This document shows positions 8,395 through 18,470 of a stretch of 64,000 nucleotides of DNA, piece after piece; the first letter of the stretch is position 1; the number at the start of each line of letters is the position of its first letter. The translations under genes and the position numbers were made by a program. Source of the DNA: an uncultured SAR116 cluster alpha proteobacterium. Its GTDB lineage: Bacteria > Pseudomonadota > Alphaproteobacteria > Puniceispirillales > Puniceispirillaceae. Under the pieces are notes generated by a model. That model was not told the DNA's origin, searched no databases, and saw nothing but the letters and a program-made list of their open reading frames with translations. Where the stretch lies: NCBI GenBank assembly GCA_902622515.1, contig CACNQE010000005.1, forward strand, positions 1-64,000, written 5' to 3'.

Positions 8395-9363
8395 TCAGCT
8401 TGTTGTAAATTCAAAGCAGATGATTTGCTGGTACAGCTTATTAGCTGGTAAAAAAACTGAAGGAAAATTTTCTTTGTTTGGAGCATCTGGCCAACCTTGA
8501 GGTTCTAGACACAAGCCGCTGAAAGGTGTGTATGGAAGATAGCTATATCCCGGAGGAGTATCTAACAAATGATGCCCAGTATAAAACTGCAAACCTGCTT
8601 CGGAGGATAAAACTTTCAATTTTATTTTTGATAACTTGCTAGTGAGGACCGCTACTTCACGAAGAGTTGATCGTTTGTCATTTAAGCAAAAATTGTGGTC
8701 TATTGATTGATTTGTGCCATTTACAATTCCTGCTAGACTTCTTGAGGTAAGAAAATCAAATTGACTATTTGATACTGGATTAATCTCACCTGTGGGAATA
8801 TTTAATTTATTCACGGGTAGATAATGCGAGGCATTAATTTTTAATTCGTGGGCAGATATGTCACCACTATTATCAAGGCAAAAATAAGGATGCGAGGTGA
8901 GATTGCAAATCCCGTCTTTATCAGCAACAGCTTGTATTGTTATTTGTAAGCGTGAGCAATCATTAATTTCGTAACAGACTTCAAAATGTATATTACCTGG
9001 AAAACCCATATGACCATCAGGCTCATCGAGAATAAAGGTAACAGATGTATTACTTATATTTTTTATCTTCCAGTTTTGGAAAGCACAGCCTTTTGATCCG
9101 CCATGAAGGGTTTGTTTTGAGCATTCATTTTCATCAAAGGTATATATAACACCTCCAATTTTTGCTTGAGCACCATTAATTCGGTTAGCAACCCTACCAA
9201 TGATGGCTCCTAAATAGGCGATATCTTTGTGATAATCTGTTATATTTGGATACCCTAATATTAGTGGAAAATTGAATGATGCTAGACGTATATCAATTAG
9301 CCTTGCACCATATGGGATTAATTTAACTGTTAGATTTTCATTCCCGATTTTTACAAGTTGCAT
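8395..9363 (-). CDS. galM: Aldose 1-epimerase (galactose mutarotase)
   Basis: A 322-residue enzyme interconverting alpha and beta anomers of aldoses. Family landmarks are GRVANRI (56-62), LHGG with His87, SHPYF with catalytic base-region His158, and a C-terminal CLEPQGWPDA carrying the catalytic glutamate. No signal peptide is visible, so it should be cytoplasmic. AAGGGA lies upstream of the ATG and supports the start. It lies on the same strand as the LpxH-like gene, 47 bases downstream of it, without an obvious shared pathway. The sugar specificity is not readable. Confidence 0.92.
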   Translation of the reverse strand: MQLVKIGNENLTVKLIPYGARLIDIRLASFNFPLILGYPNITDYHKDIAYLGAIIGRVANRINGAQAKIGGVIYTFDENECSKQTLHGGSKGCAFQNWKIKNISNTSVTFILDEPDGHMGFPGNIHFEVCYEINDCSRLQITIQAVADKDGICNLTSHPYFCLDNSGDISAHELKINASHYLPVNKLNIPTGEINPVSNSQFDFLTSRSLAGIVNGTNQSIDHNFCLNDKRSTLREVAVLTSKLSKIKLKVLSSEAGLQFYTGHHLLDTPPGYSYLPYTPFSGLCLEPQGWPDAPNKENFPSVFLPANKLYQQIICFEFTTS

Positions 9364-9410
9364 ACTGATTTATCCCTTCATCATCAGATAAATATCTAAG
9401 CTTAGTCTGC

Positions 9411-10202
9411 TTACCTACTGGGTAAATTGCCAATCGTAAAATCGTCATATGAGATTAAAGAAATGTATCCATCTTTATCTTCTATAAGTGCCGTTTTTGA
9501 TTCAACCCAATCTCCATCATTAGCATAAATCAGTCCATCTATTATTTTTATCTCTGCTTTGTGTATGTGACCACAAACCACACCATCACATTCTCTTTTT
9601 CGTGTTTCGTTCATTAGGCCTGTTTCAAATGCAGATAAAAAAGAAACAGCCTGTTTTACTTTTTGTTTTAAAAACTTCGATAGTGACCAATATTCGAGTC
9701 GAAATAGTCGTCTCACGGCATTTAATATTCCGTTAAAACCAAGCAGGATAGTATATAACCCATCTCCGATAAAGGCTAACCATCTAAAATGCTGGATTAT
9801 ACTATCAAATAAATCACCGTGCATCACCCATATCTTTTTTCCATTTTTAGTAATATGGACATCATCCATCTTTATGTGTATTTCACCAAATTTGTGTTCA
9901 ACGAATTGACGAATTAGATCGTCGTGATTGCCAGGGATATAAATCACTTCAGTTCCTGCCCGCGATTTTTCCAAAATTTTGGCCATAACATCATTATGTT
10001 CCTGTGGCCAATACCATCTTTTTCTCAGTCTCCAGCAATCAATAATATCCCCTACCAGATATAACTTATTGGAATTGGTAATGGACAGAAAATTTAATAA
10101 TTCTAATGCCTTTGCACCTTTGCTCCCAAGGTGAATATCTGATATCCAAATTGTTTCAAACTGATGAATTTTCTGTGTTTTAGATGACACTATTTTTCTC
10201 AT
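9411..10202 (-). CDS. LpxH-like metallophosphoesterase (UDP-2,3-diacylglucosamine diphosphatase family)
   Basis: A 263-residue calcineurin-like phosphoesterase. The metal-binding signature is complete: ISDIHLGS near the N-terminus, GDIIDCW, GNHDD, MHGDLFD and GHIHKAE. The arrangement and length fit the LpxH/LpxH2 group, which hydrolyses UDP-diacylglucosamine in lipid A synthesis or acts on related pyrophosphates. Alphaproteobacteria often use LpxI for that lipid A step, so this member may have another substrate; I leave the symbol blank. It lies upstream of galM on the same strand and is preceded by a 289-base AT-rich spacer shared with the divergent ABC operon. Confidence 0.8.
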   Translation of the reverse strand: MRKIVSSKTQKIHQFETIWISDIHLGSKGAKALELLNFLSITNSNKLYLVGDIIDCWRLRKRWYWPQEHNDVMAKILEKSRAGTEVIYIPGNHDDLIRQFVEHKFGEIHIKMDDVHITKNGKKIWVMHGDLFDSIIQHFRWLAFIGDGLYTILLGFNGILNAVRRLFRLEYWSLSKFLKQKVKQAVSFLSAFETGLMNETRKRECDGVVCGHIHKAEIKIIDGLIYANDGDWVESKTALIEDKDGYISLISYDDFTIGNLPSR

Positions 10203-10491
10203 GCTGTATTAAATTTTTTATTTAGACTTTTTGGGATATATGTATTGATGATTTATTAACAAGTGTTATAAACCTATTCTCTCAAGCTAGCCTAACTAAT
10301 CTTTACAAACGAGTAATTAAAAAACATACGAGTAATAGACAAAAGCTCTTTTAAAAAAAATAAGAAGATTAATTTTAAAAAAAAAATCAGATATTAATAA
10401 TGACATTTTAATGCAACAGACAGGAAAATAACACTTTAAAAAGGTATTTGTAAAATCTTTGATTTTACTAGTTCAATAAGAAAGCCGAACC
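10203..10491 (+). other. AT-rich divergent intergenic region
   Basis: This 289-base spacer separates the leftward LpxH-like gene from the rightward ABC-2 operon and so should contain promoters for both. It contains long A runs around 10370-10386. I see no convincing hairpin, operator or small gene in it. Confidence 0.5.
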
Positions 10492-11412
10492 ATGACTTCA
10501 GTCATATCTATAAAAAATCTAACAAAAACATATGGTAATGGTTTCCACGCACTCCTTAATTTGTCACTTGAGATAGAGGAGGGTGAAATTTTGGCTTTAC
10601 TTGGACCAAATGGAGCAGGAAAAACTACATTAATTTCGTCCGTTTGTGGTTTGTTATCAGTGCCCAAAAATACAATAACTATCGCAGGTTTTGATGTTTC
10701 TGAGGATTATCGAAAAAGCCGGTCACTAATAGGGCTAGTGCCTCAAGAGATTACGATTGAACCATTTGAAACGGTAATGAATGCAGTTAGTTTCTCAAGA
10801 GGATTATTTGGAAAGCCTAAAAATTCAGCTTACATAAAACAACTTTTAACAGATTTATCTCTTTATGATAAACGCAATCAAAAAAATATGACGTTATCTG
10901 GTGGTATGAAACGTCGTGTGATGATAGCAAAAGCGCTGAGTCATGAACCTAAAATTCTATTTTTAGATGAGCCCACAGCAGGGGTTGATGTGGAATTGCG
11001 AAAAGACATGTGGGATGTCATTGCCAGATTGAGAGAGTCTGGGGTGACAGTTATTTTAACAACTCATTACATAGAGGAGGCAGAGGAAATTGCTGATAGA
11101 ATAGGTATTATGAATAAAGGAGAATTGCTGCTTGTTGAGGGAAAAAATGAACTAATTCAGCGAATGGGGTCTAAAAATCTTTCGATAGAATTACAAGAAC
11201 CAGCTAAAAAAATTCCTGCCTCACTATCTCGCTTTAATTTAACATTAAGTAATGATGGTATGCAGCTTAACTATATTTATGATGTTCGGGCACAGAAAAC
11301 GGGAATTGTTGACTTGCTCTCCGAACTGAAAAAAGCTTCTTTCAAACTGCGTGATCTTCAAACATCGCAGAGTTCACTTGAAGAAATTTTTGTAAATCTA
11401 GTTAAGGAATAA
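10492..11412 (+). CDS. ABC-2 type exporter, ATP-binding protein
   Basis: A 306-residue ATPase of the DrrA/NodI/YadG group that powers drug, lipid or polysaccharide export. Walker A is GPNGAGKTT, the signature is LSGGMKRRVMIAKAL and Walker B is ILFLDEPTAGVD, followed by the switch histidine TTHYIEEAEE. The C-terminal 80 residues are the variable domain common to this group. The permease gene follows after three bases, so the pair forms one transporter. A paralogue with the same architecture is encoded at 40137-41102. The substrate is unknown. Confidence 0.93.
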   Translation: MTSVISIKNLTKTYGNGFHALLNLSLEIEEGEILALLGPNGAGKTTLISSVCGLLSVPKNTITIAGFDVSEDYRKSRSLIGLVPQEITIEPFETVMNAVSFSRGLFGKPKNSAYIKQLLTDLSLYDKRNQKNMTLSGGMKRRVMIAKALSHEPKILFLDEPTAGVDVELRKDMWDVIARLRESGVTVILTTHYIEEAEEIADRIGIMNKGELLLVEGKNELIQRMGSKNLSIELQEPAKKIPASLSRFNLTLSNDGMQLNYIYDVRAQKTGIVDLLSELKKASFKLRDLQTSQSSLEEIFVNLVKE

Positions 11413-11415
11413 CCC

Positions 11416-12177
11416 ATGAATTTTTTCGCGATAATTGCAATTTATAAGTTTGAGATGGCCCGAACATTTCGCACTCTTCTCCAATCAATAATATCTCCAG
11501 TAATTTCGACAGCCTTATATTTTGTTGTTTTTGGATCTGCTATTGGTTCACGAATGGAACAGATTGAAAATATAGAATATGGATCTTTTATTGTTCCGGG
11601 TTTAATTATGTTAACAGTATTAATGCAAAGTGTATCAAATGCATCTTTCGCTATTTATTTCCCGAAGTTTTTAGGCACAATTTACGAAGTGCTTTCTGCT
11701 CCCATTTCTTATGTGGAAATTATAATTGGGTATGTTGGTGCTGCTGCAACCAAATCGTTTATAATCGGTATAATAATACTTATGACTGCGACGCTTTTTG
11801 TAGATGTCCAAGTTAAACATCCTGCAATAATGCTTTTCCTGCTTGCTCTTACTTGTGTTTCATTCAGTCTATTTGGATTTATTCTTGGCATATGGGCAAA
11901 GAATTTTGAGCAACTGAACCTCGTTCCTATGCTTATTTTAACGCCTTTAGTTTTTTTAGGTGGTAGCTTTTATTCTATCAATATGTTGCCCCCAATTTGG
12001 CAACAAATTACTTTATTTAATCCAGTCGTATATTTAATTTCTGGACTTCGCTGGTCGTTTTTCGGTACGGCAGACGTTAGTATTCATTATAGTCTTTTTG
12101 CAATAGGTATATTTACTATTATTTGTATCACAATTATTGGTTGGATTTTTAAAACTGGCTATAGACTGCGTAACTAA
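11416..12177 (+). CDS. ABC-2 type exporter, permease
   Basis: A 253-residue inner-membrane protein with about six helices and the ABC-2 family pattern: a cytoplasmic amphipathic N-terminus (YKFEMARTFRTLLQSI), SPVISTALYFVVFGSAIGSR in the first helix and loop, and TPLVFLGGSFYSINMLPP before the last helices. The proline/glycine-rich LGGSFY motif is typical of YadH/DrrB permeases. It starts three bases after the ATPase stop and should dimerise with it in the membrane. The substrate is unknown. Confidence 0.93.
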   Translation: MNFFAIIAIYKFEMARTFRTLLQSIISPVISTALYFVVFGSAIGSRMEQIENIEYGSFIVPGLIMLTVLMQSVSNASFAIYFPKFLGTIYEVLSAPISYVEIIIGYVGAAATKSFIIGIIILMTATLFVDVQVKHPAIMLFLLALTCVSFSLFGFILGIWAKNFEQLNLVPMLILTPLVFLGGSFYSINMLPPIWQQITLFNPVVYLISGLRWSFFGTADVSIHYSLFAIGIFTIICITIIGWIFKTGYRLRN

Positions 12178-12409
12178 CGAGCTAAAAAAAGTTCTTTATA
12201 CTTTAACATAAGGGAAAAACGATAATTTGTTTAAGGGTATATTAGTAGCCTAAAGAAAATTAAACATGGTAATTATTTAGTCGTTCCCAATAAATTGTTG
12301 ATTAATGTTTAACTTTATATCACGCTAGAATTGTGCGTCACCGTCAAATAATTATGTTATATGCGCACTATTAAAAGAAGTGGTTGCTCACTGTGCAAAG
12401 TAAAATGAT

Positions 12410-13150
12410 ATGGCTCAAGCTAATATAAAAGAACGAATAAAGGAAATGCGATTACGTGTTCTGGCTGAACCTCTGGAGGATGTTACGGTTCAAGATGGCG
12501 AACCACACCTAGATGCGGAAATCGAAAAAGCCATGCCTGATGCAAGTTATATTAAGAAACCAAAGAATAATATTGAAGAAAGAAATACAGGAAAAAAAAA
12601 TAAGTTAGCAAAGAAAAAAAATAGTAAAAGTAAAAAGAAGGTTCCCAATAAAAATATAAGCCAATTATCAAAAAATAATTCCCAGCAAGTTCAGGTGAAT
12701 GAGCCAGAAATGGCGAATGATGAAACTCAAATAAAAGAATTTTCAGTAGGGCAAGAAAATCAAATCGAAGAAAAATCCACAGATCAAATTCCTTTAGCAA
12801 AAAATTCTCAGGCTGAAAATGACCAACAAACTGATGATGTTATTAATTTGACTGATAAGTGGGTAGAGTTTGAGGTGCGTTCTCGTCTCTCGGGACTTGA
12901 ACAGCAAGAAAAACAGACCAGAGCAATGGTAAAAGAGATTGTAGATGTTTTAGATAGGATTGAAGCTTTAGAACATGTAAAACCTCAAGAACAAATTCCA
13001 ACACTCTCAGCAAACAAACCTAATTATCAAAAATTTGAATCAAAAAAAATAAGTTGGTTAAAAATTATAAAACGTTTATTTGTAATAACAGGAACATTTT
13101 TGGTTTTGACAGGAATAATATGGGGAGTTTTGATATATTTGCTTTTTTAG
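12410..13150 (+). CDS. Hypothetical Lys-rich protein with a C-terminal membrane anchor
   Basis: A 246-residue protein I do not recognise. The N-terminal 45 residues are mixed. Residues 50-90 are a lysine-rich low-complexity stretch with short KKKNSK-type runs, and 90-145 is an acidic Gln/Glu-rich linker. Residues 150-185 look like a short helical or coiled-coil segment (EFEVRSRLSGLEQQEKQTRA). A single hydrophobic helix near 222-245 ends the protein, so it looks tail-anchored with the charged part in the cytoplasm. It sits between two transporter operons, 232 bases after the ABC-2 permease and 92 before tupB. The base composition of the Lys-rich part is strongly A-biased. Confidence 0.6.
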   Translation: MAQANIKERIKEMRLRVLAEPLEDVTVQDGEPHLDAEIEKAMPDASYIKKPKNNIEERNTGKKNKLAKKKNSKSKKKVPNKNISQLSKNNSQQVQVNEPEMANDETQIKEFSVGQENQIEEKSTDQIPLAKNSQAENDQQTDDVINLTDKWVEFEVRSRLSGLEQQEKQTRAMVKEIVDVLDRIEALEHVKPQEQIPTLSANKPNYQKFESKKISWLKIIKRLFVITGTFLVLTGIIWGVLIYLLF

Positions 13151-13241
13151 ATAATAAATCTTTGATAAAAATTCCGCTACATTCCACAAAAAAAATTAGA
13201 TTACTGCTTTCCATTATATTTTTATTGATGCTTCACTTTTC

Positions 13242-13940
13242 ATGCAGCTATTTTCAGAATCCCTTCAAACTGCTTTTTATCTGATTGTTTCAGGCGATTC
13301 TGATTTGTTTGAAATTATTATGCTTTCAATAAAAGTTAGTCTAACCTCATTGTTAGGAAGCATTGTAATAGGTTTGCCTCTGGGAGCATTCTTAGCCATA
13401 CATCGGTTTAGGTTACGCTCAATAATCCTGTCTATACTTAATGCTTTAATGGGAATGCCCCCAGTTGTTGTTGGATTAATAGTTTATTTATACCTCTCGC
13501 GTTCTGGGCCACTTGGCTTTTTGAGCTTACTTTATACTCCAACTGCAATGATTATAGCTCAAATGTTACTGGTTATTCCTATAATTTCTGCTCTATCTGC
13601 GCAAATAATTGAGGACTTGCACATTGAATATCGCGACTTATTTCGCTCTCTGAACGTGTCAACATTCAAGGCTATAATGGCATATATTATAGACGCAAGG
13701 ATGTCACTTTTGACTGTAATTTTGGCAGGTTTTGGGAGGGCAATTTCAGAAGTTGGTGCTGTTTCTATTGTTGGTGGTAACATTGATCATCTCACTCGTG
13801 TTATGACCACCGCAATTGCCCTAGAGACATCAAGGGGTAATCTTTCATTAGCACTCGCGTTAGGCTTTATTTTATTAGCAATTGCACTTGGTGTGAATAT
13901 ATTTGCGGTCAAAGTAAAAAATTGGGCAATGGACAAGTAA
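13242..13940 (+). CDS. tupB: Tungstate/molybdate-type ABC transporter permease
   Basis: A 232-residue inner-membrane permease with about five helices. The segment GMPPVVVGLIVYLYLSRSG (about 68-86) and TPTAMIIAQMLL match TupB, the tungstate permease family, and the binding-protein-dependent loop (GRAISEVGAVSIVGGN) follows. The TupC-type ATPase gene starts two bases after its stop. The substrate-binding protein (tupA), normally first in the operon, is absent; only a short hydrophobic, signal-peptide-like frame lies just upstream. Tungstate and molybdate cannot be separated by sequence alone. A molybdenum hydroxylase (XdhAB) is encoded 12 kb away and could use the imported metal. Confidence 0.85.
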   Translation: MQLFSESLQTAFYLIVSGDSDLFEIIMLSIKVSLTSLLGSIVIGLPLGAFLAIHRFRLRSIILSILNALMGMPPVVVGLIVYLYLSRSGPLGFLSLLYTPTAMIIAQMLLVIPIISALSAQIIEDLHIEYRDLFRSLNVSTFKAIMAYIIDARMSLLTVILAGFGRAISEVGAVSIVGGNIDHLTRVMTTAIALETSRGNLSLALALGFILLAIALGVNIFAVKVKNWAMDK

Positions 13941-13941
13941 G

Positions 13942-14685
13942 ATGTTTGAAACAAATTACTCAGAACCACCATTCAAATTTGAATTGATACCAATAAAGTT
14001 ACGCTCAGTATCATTTCAAAAATTGGGCAACAATCTAATAGACAATATTTCACTTTCTATTAATTCAAAAGGTATAACAATTATTTTGGGCCCGAATGGT
14101 GCAGGAAAAAGTATTTTGATGAGACTACTGCATGGGCTTGAGAAACCAAGCTCAGGTGAAGTGTTATTTAATGGTATCAATTTAAATAACACTATAAGAC
14201 TCAAACAGGCGATGGTATTTCAAAATGCAGTTTTGCTTAGAAGAACAGTAATAGAAAATCTTTCTTTTGTAGCAAATCTCCAAAGTTCAAAACAGACATC
14301 CAATCTAAGCAAATTACTTCAAGAGGTTGGCCTTTATGAGAAAAAAAATCTTCTTGCAAGACGTTTATCGGGTGGAGAAAAACAAAGATTATCGCTGGCT
14401 CGTGCATTGGTATCAAGCCCACAATTATTATTGTTAGATGAGCCTACGGCTAGCCTGGACCCTTATTCGGTGCAGATGATAGAAACACTTCTAATAAAAT
14501 TGCGTAATCAGAATACAAAAATAATATTTATTACACATGATCTAAATCAGGCTCGACGATTAGCTGAAGATATAATTTTCATTCATAGGGGCAAGCTAGA
14601 AGCATATCAATCTGCGAGGGTATTTTTTAATAATCCAGAAAGTAAATTCGCGCAGGATTTTGTTCAGGGTAAACTTATATTTTAA
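13942..14685 (+). CDS. tupC: Tungstate/molybdate-type ABC transporter ATP-binding protein
   Basis: A 247-residue ATPase with Walker A (GPNGAGKSI), Q-loop (AMVFQNAVLLRRTV), signature (LSGGEKQRLSLARAL), Walker B (LLLLDEPTASLD) and the switch His (ITHDLNQARR). The FQNAVLLRRTV and YQSARVFFNNP segments are those of TupC and related oxyanion importers. It is coupled to the tupB gene with one base between stop and start. It has no C-terminal TOBE/mop domain as in ModC, which favours the Tup type. The operon appears to end here. Confidence 0.87.
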   Translation: MFETNYSEPPFKFELIPIKLRSVSFQKLGNNLIDNISLSINSKGITIILGPNGAGKSILMRLLHGLEKPSSGEVLFNGINLNNTIRLKQAMVFQNAVLLRRTVIENLSFVANLQSSKQTSNLSKLLQEVGLYEKKNLLARRLSGGEKQRLSLARALVSSPQLLLLDEPTASLDPYSVQMIETLLIKLRNQNTKIIFITHDLNQARRLAEDIIFIHRGKLEAYQSARVFFNNPESKFAQDFVQGKLIF

Positions 14686-14736
14686 CATGAGGACATACAG
14701 GATTTTCAAAATTTTTTTAGCTAAAAGGCTTAATTG

Positions 14737-17700
14737 CTATCCATTATTGGGTTCTCCGTAACCACCTCCAGAGGGTGTTTGAACAATTATTGTTTCACAT
14801 GGATAAACTTTAAATTGCACTCTACTTGCCAACTCTTCAAAACTTCCATTTTTGCGTAAGACAATATTCCTTCCAGTAATGCCATTTTTGCCTCCCATTA
14901 AACCCATCGGTGCTATGATGCGCCTACCAGACAAAATAGATACATCCATTTCTTCAAAACAAGTAATATGGCGTTCTATCCCATCGCCTCCTCGCCATTT
15001 TCCATCTCCTCCACTTCCTCGAATTATCTTGGAGAGTTTTAGTAAAACAGGATACCTCATTTCTAAAATTTCAGGGTCAGTAAGACGTGTATTAGTCATA
15101 TGAGTTTGCACAGCACTCGCGCCATGAAATCCATCACCAGCTCCAGAACCTCCGCAAATTGTTTCATAATATTGTAACGTTTTATTGCCAAAATTTAGAT
15201 TATTCATTGTGCCTTGAGCATTTGCCATGACATTTAATGCTAAAAAAATACAATCAGAAATTGCTTGACTAACTTCTACATTTCCAGCAACCACTGCAGC
15301 TGGATAGCTTGGGGTTAACATTGAATTCTGCGGAAGAATGATAGAAATCGGTCGTAAACATCCTGCATTAATTGGAATATTTTCATCAATCATGCACCTA
15401 ATACAATATAGGACTACTGCCCTCGTGATGGGTTCTGGTGCATTAAAGTTATCAGGCTGTTGGGAACTCGTGCCTGTGAAGTCAAAAATTGCTGTTTTTT
15501 TAGTTTTATCAACAGTGATAGAAACTGAAATTTTACAGCCTTGGTCAAAATAAATTTCTGCTTTACCATCATTTATTCCACTGATCATGCGCCTAATGCA
15601 ATTCTCTGCATAATCCTGAATATGCCCTTTATAGGCTTCAACCGCTTTAAAACTGAATTGTGAGACCATTAAACTTAGTTCGAGAACACCTTTCTCGTTT
15701 GCAGCAATTTGGGCTTTTAAATCTGCTATATTTTGTTCTGGATTGCGACATGGATATTTGTTTTCAGTGAGTATTTGGAAAATATCCTCATAAAGAAATT
15801 TATATTCACTCACTAATTTAATATTATTTAAAATCACCCCCTCGTCTTCAATATGAGTTGCGCGAGGGGTCATCGAGCCTGGTGCTGTACCACCAATATC
15901 GGCATGATGTCCACGTGATGCGACGAAAAAGATTGGCTTTGTTTGTTTTTCATCAAAGACAGGAGTAATTACTGTTATATCTGGTAAGTGAGTGCCTCCA
16001 TTATACGGCGCATTTGTTGCAAAAACGTCTCCTTTATGCATTATTGGATGTGCTTGAATAATAGATGCAACGGACCTATCCATCGAACCAAGATGAACAG
16101 GCGTATGCGGAGCATTTGCAATCAGGTCTCCATTGCTATCAAATATGGCACAAGAAAAATCTAACCTTTCTTTAATATTTACAGAGTGGGCTGTTTGTTG
16201 CAATCTAACGCCCATCTGTTCTGCAATGGACATGAATAAATTATTAAAAATTTCCAATAAAACTGGATCTGCATGTTTTTGTTTCATAAATTTTTTGTTT
16301 TTTCTTTGGACGCAGGACAAAATAACACAGCCATTTTTATCTATTATTGCCTCCCATGAGGGTTGCACAAAAATCGTTCCTATTTTTTCAATTATGAGGG
16401 CTGGCCCAGATATCTTAAGTTCTTCGTTTATTTGGGAGCGATAATACATAGCAGTTTTGTGCCATCCACCTTCAAAGTATAAGTCACAACTATCTATAGG
16501 GTCAGGGAATTTTTTTTTTGGGCTTGGATTAAATCTTTGTGTTTGAGTTGAGCCGCCGCTAGCCTCAACTTCTAGAAATTCTAAAATTATATTTGTTTTT
16601 TGCATTACAAAACCAAATTGTTCTTTGTGAGCTTTTTCAAAATTCGCTCTCATACCTTTAAAATCGGAAATTGGAGTCTCTATTGTATTGTCGCTATTTT
16701 CATATTTTAAGTGACCTTTGCAGCTAATTTTTATATCTTTTTCTAAAATATTTTGTTTTATCAATTTTGTTTTTGCATCAGCACTCAACGAGGAAATTAC
16801 ATTCTGAAGAAGTGGAGTTATCCCTTCATCAATGGGTTGCTCAATTTGATGTTGATGATTAGATGTGACTTCTGCAAGCCCCATTCCATAAGCAGACAAG
16901 ACTCCAGCAAATGGATGGATTATGACTTTTTTAATTCCAAGTAAGTCAGCAACAGCACATGCATGTTGGCCACCTGCGCCTCCAAAGCAAGATAAGGAAT
17001 AGTCAGAAATATCATAACCTTTTTGAACCGATATTTTTTTTATTGCATTCGCCATATTTTCATTTGCAATCTTGATAAAACCTTCAGCAACATTCAGTGC
17101 AGATTTCCCGGTATCTTTCGCTATTTTATTCATTTTTGAAAAAGCTATGGAAGTATTAAGTGCATTTTGTCCATTTGGTCCAAAAAGTTTAGGAAAATAT
17201 TTAGGCTGCAGTCTTCCAAGAATTAAGTTGGCATCGGTTACTGTAAGTGGACCACCCTTATCATAACAGGCGGGCCCTGGATTTGCCCCAGCAGAAAGAG
17301 GCCCTACTTGAAAGCGCTCGCCGTCAAAATGAAGAATGGAGCCACCGCCAGCGGCTACAGTATTTATCTTCAACATAGGAACGCGCATTCTGATGCCGGC
17401 AATTTCTGTCTCAAATTCCTTTTCAATTATTCCTGAATAGTGAGCAACGTCAGTTGAAGTACCCCCCATATCAAACGTTATTATTTTTTTGGTCCCTAAG
17501 TATTCACTGGTTTTAATTGCGCCAATAATACCCCCGGCGGGTCCAGATAGAATGGCATCTTTTCCTCTGAACAAATTAGCAGACGTAAGGCCTCCGGATG
17601 AGGTCATAAATAATAGATTTAGCTGGTTTAGATTGTCATCAAAAACGCTTCTAATTTGCTCTACATATCTATTTAGCAATGGGGACAAATACGCATCTGT

Positions 17701-18327
17701 TACTGTAGTATCACCTCTGCTTATAAATTTAATTAGCGGTGTTACTTCATGACTAAGTGATATTTGTTTAAAACCGATTTTTTTTGCTATTCTGCCGACT
17801 TGTTTTTCATGCTTAGGAAATTTATAACTATGCATAAAAACAACAGCAATAGAACGAATGCCAGCATCAAACAAATGCTGTAATTTAGCTCTTGCTTCTT
17901 TTTCATTCAAATAGCTTAGTTCGTTCCCTTTTGAGTCAAACCTAACATCAAGTTCAACCACTCTGTTATACAAAAGGTCGGGTTTTTTTATTTCACGAGC
18001 AAATAATGAAGGCCTCGCTTGAAATCCAATTTCGAGCGAATCCGCATAGCCATTATTTGTTATAAGTCCAACAGGTTCCCCTTTCCTTTCTAATAATGCA
18101 TTTGTTGCTACTGTCGTCCCCATTTTTATCGATCCAATAAGACTAACAGGTATTTTTGAGCTCTTCTCCAACTGCATTAAATTCCGAATGGAATGGATGG
18201 CCGCATCTTTATACTTGTCTGGATTTTCCGATAATAATTTATCTGTTATCAATTTTCCTTTAGGCGATTGCGCAACAATATCAGTAAAAGTTCCGCCCCT
18301 ATCTATCCAGAAATGCCATTTACTCAT
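14737..18327 (-). CDS. 5-oxoprolinase/hydantoinase, fused HyuA-HyuB type
   Basis: A single chain of about 1196 residues joining both subunits of the ATP-dependent hydantoinase/5-oxoprolinase family. The HyuA half (about 1-670) starts with [13 protein letters not shown] and has [12 protein letters not shown] and AAGGGSI, the actin-like ATP site. The HyuB half starts near 680 ([14 protein letters not shown]) and contains [23 protein letters not shown] and a C-terminal [10 protein letters not shown]. Fused proteins of this size are typical of 5-oxoprolinase, which opens 5-oxoproline to glutamate with ATP. N-methylhydantoinase or acetone-carboxylase-like activities remain possible. ATG at 18327 is chosen; a GTG directly before it would add one residue. 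It is probably monocistronic. Confidence 0.88.
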   Translation of the reverse strand: MSKWHFWIDRGGTFTDIVAQSPKGKLITDKLLSENPDKYKDAAIHSIRNLMQLEKSSKIPVSLIGSIKMGTTVATNALLERKGEPVGLITNNGYADSLEIGFQARPSLFAREIKKPDLLYNRVVELDVRFDSKGNELSYLNEKEARAKLQHLFDAGIRSIAVVFMHSYKFPKHEKQVGRIAKKIGFKQISLSHEVTPLIKFISRGDTTVTDAYLSPLLNRYVEQIRSVFDDNLNQLNLLFMTSSGGLTSANLFRGKDAILSGPAGGIIGAIKTSEYLGTKKIITFDMGGTSTDVAHYSGIIEKEFETEIAGIRMRVPMLKINTVAAGGGSILHFDGERFQVGPLSAGANPGPACYDKGGPLTVTDANLILGRLQPKYFPKLFGPNGQNALNTSIAFSKMNKIAKDTGKSALNVAEGFIKIANENMANAIKKISVQKGYDISDYSLSCFGGAGGQHACAVADLLGIKKVIIHPFAGVLSAYGMGLAEVTSNHQHQIEQPIDEGITPLLQNVISSLSADAKTKLIKQNILEKDIKISCKGHLKYENSDNTIETPISDFKGMRANFEKAHKEQFGFVMQKTNIILEFLEVEASGGSTQTQRFNPSPKKKFPDPIDSCDLYFEGGWHKTAMYYRSQINEELKISGPALIIEKIGTIFVQPSWEAIIDKNGCVILSCVQRKNKKFMKQKHADPVLLEIFNNLFMSIAEQMGVRLQQTAHSVNIKERLDFSCAIFDSNGDLIANAPHTPVHLGSMDRSVASIIQAHPIMHKGDVFATNAPYNGGTHLPDITVITPVFDEKQTKPIFFVASRGHHADIGGTAPGSMTPRATHIEDEGVILNNIKLVSEYKFLYEDIFQILTENKYPCRNPEQNIADLKAQIAANEKGVLELSLMVSQFSFKAVEAYKGHIQDYAENCIRRMISGINDGKAEIYFDQGCKISVSITVDKTKKTAIFDFTGTSSQQPDNFNAPEPITRAVVLYCIRCMIDENIPINAGCLRPISIILPQNSMLTPSYPAAVVAGNVEVSQAISDCIFLALNVMANAQGTMNNLNFGNKTLQYYETICGGSGAGDGFHGASAVQTHMTNTRLTDPEILEMRYPVLLKLSKIIRGSGGDGKWRGGDGIERHITCFEEMDVSILSGRRIIAPMGLMGGKNGITGRNIVLRKNGSFEELASRVQFKVYPCETIIVQTPSGGGYGEPNNG

Positions 18328-18470
18328 CACAGATTCTTACTTTGTAATTAGGTTTGAACATATGAGGTTCAGATTTCCTCAATTTACGATAAATCTATAT
18401 AATTTTGAATACTTTTAAAACAAAAGGTAAATCGATATGATTAAATTATTTTATTTGGAAATTGCACATT

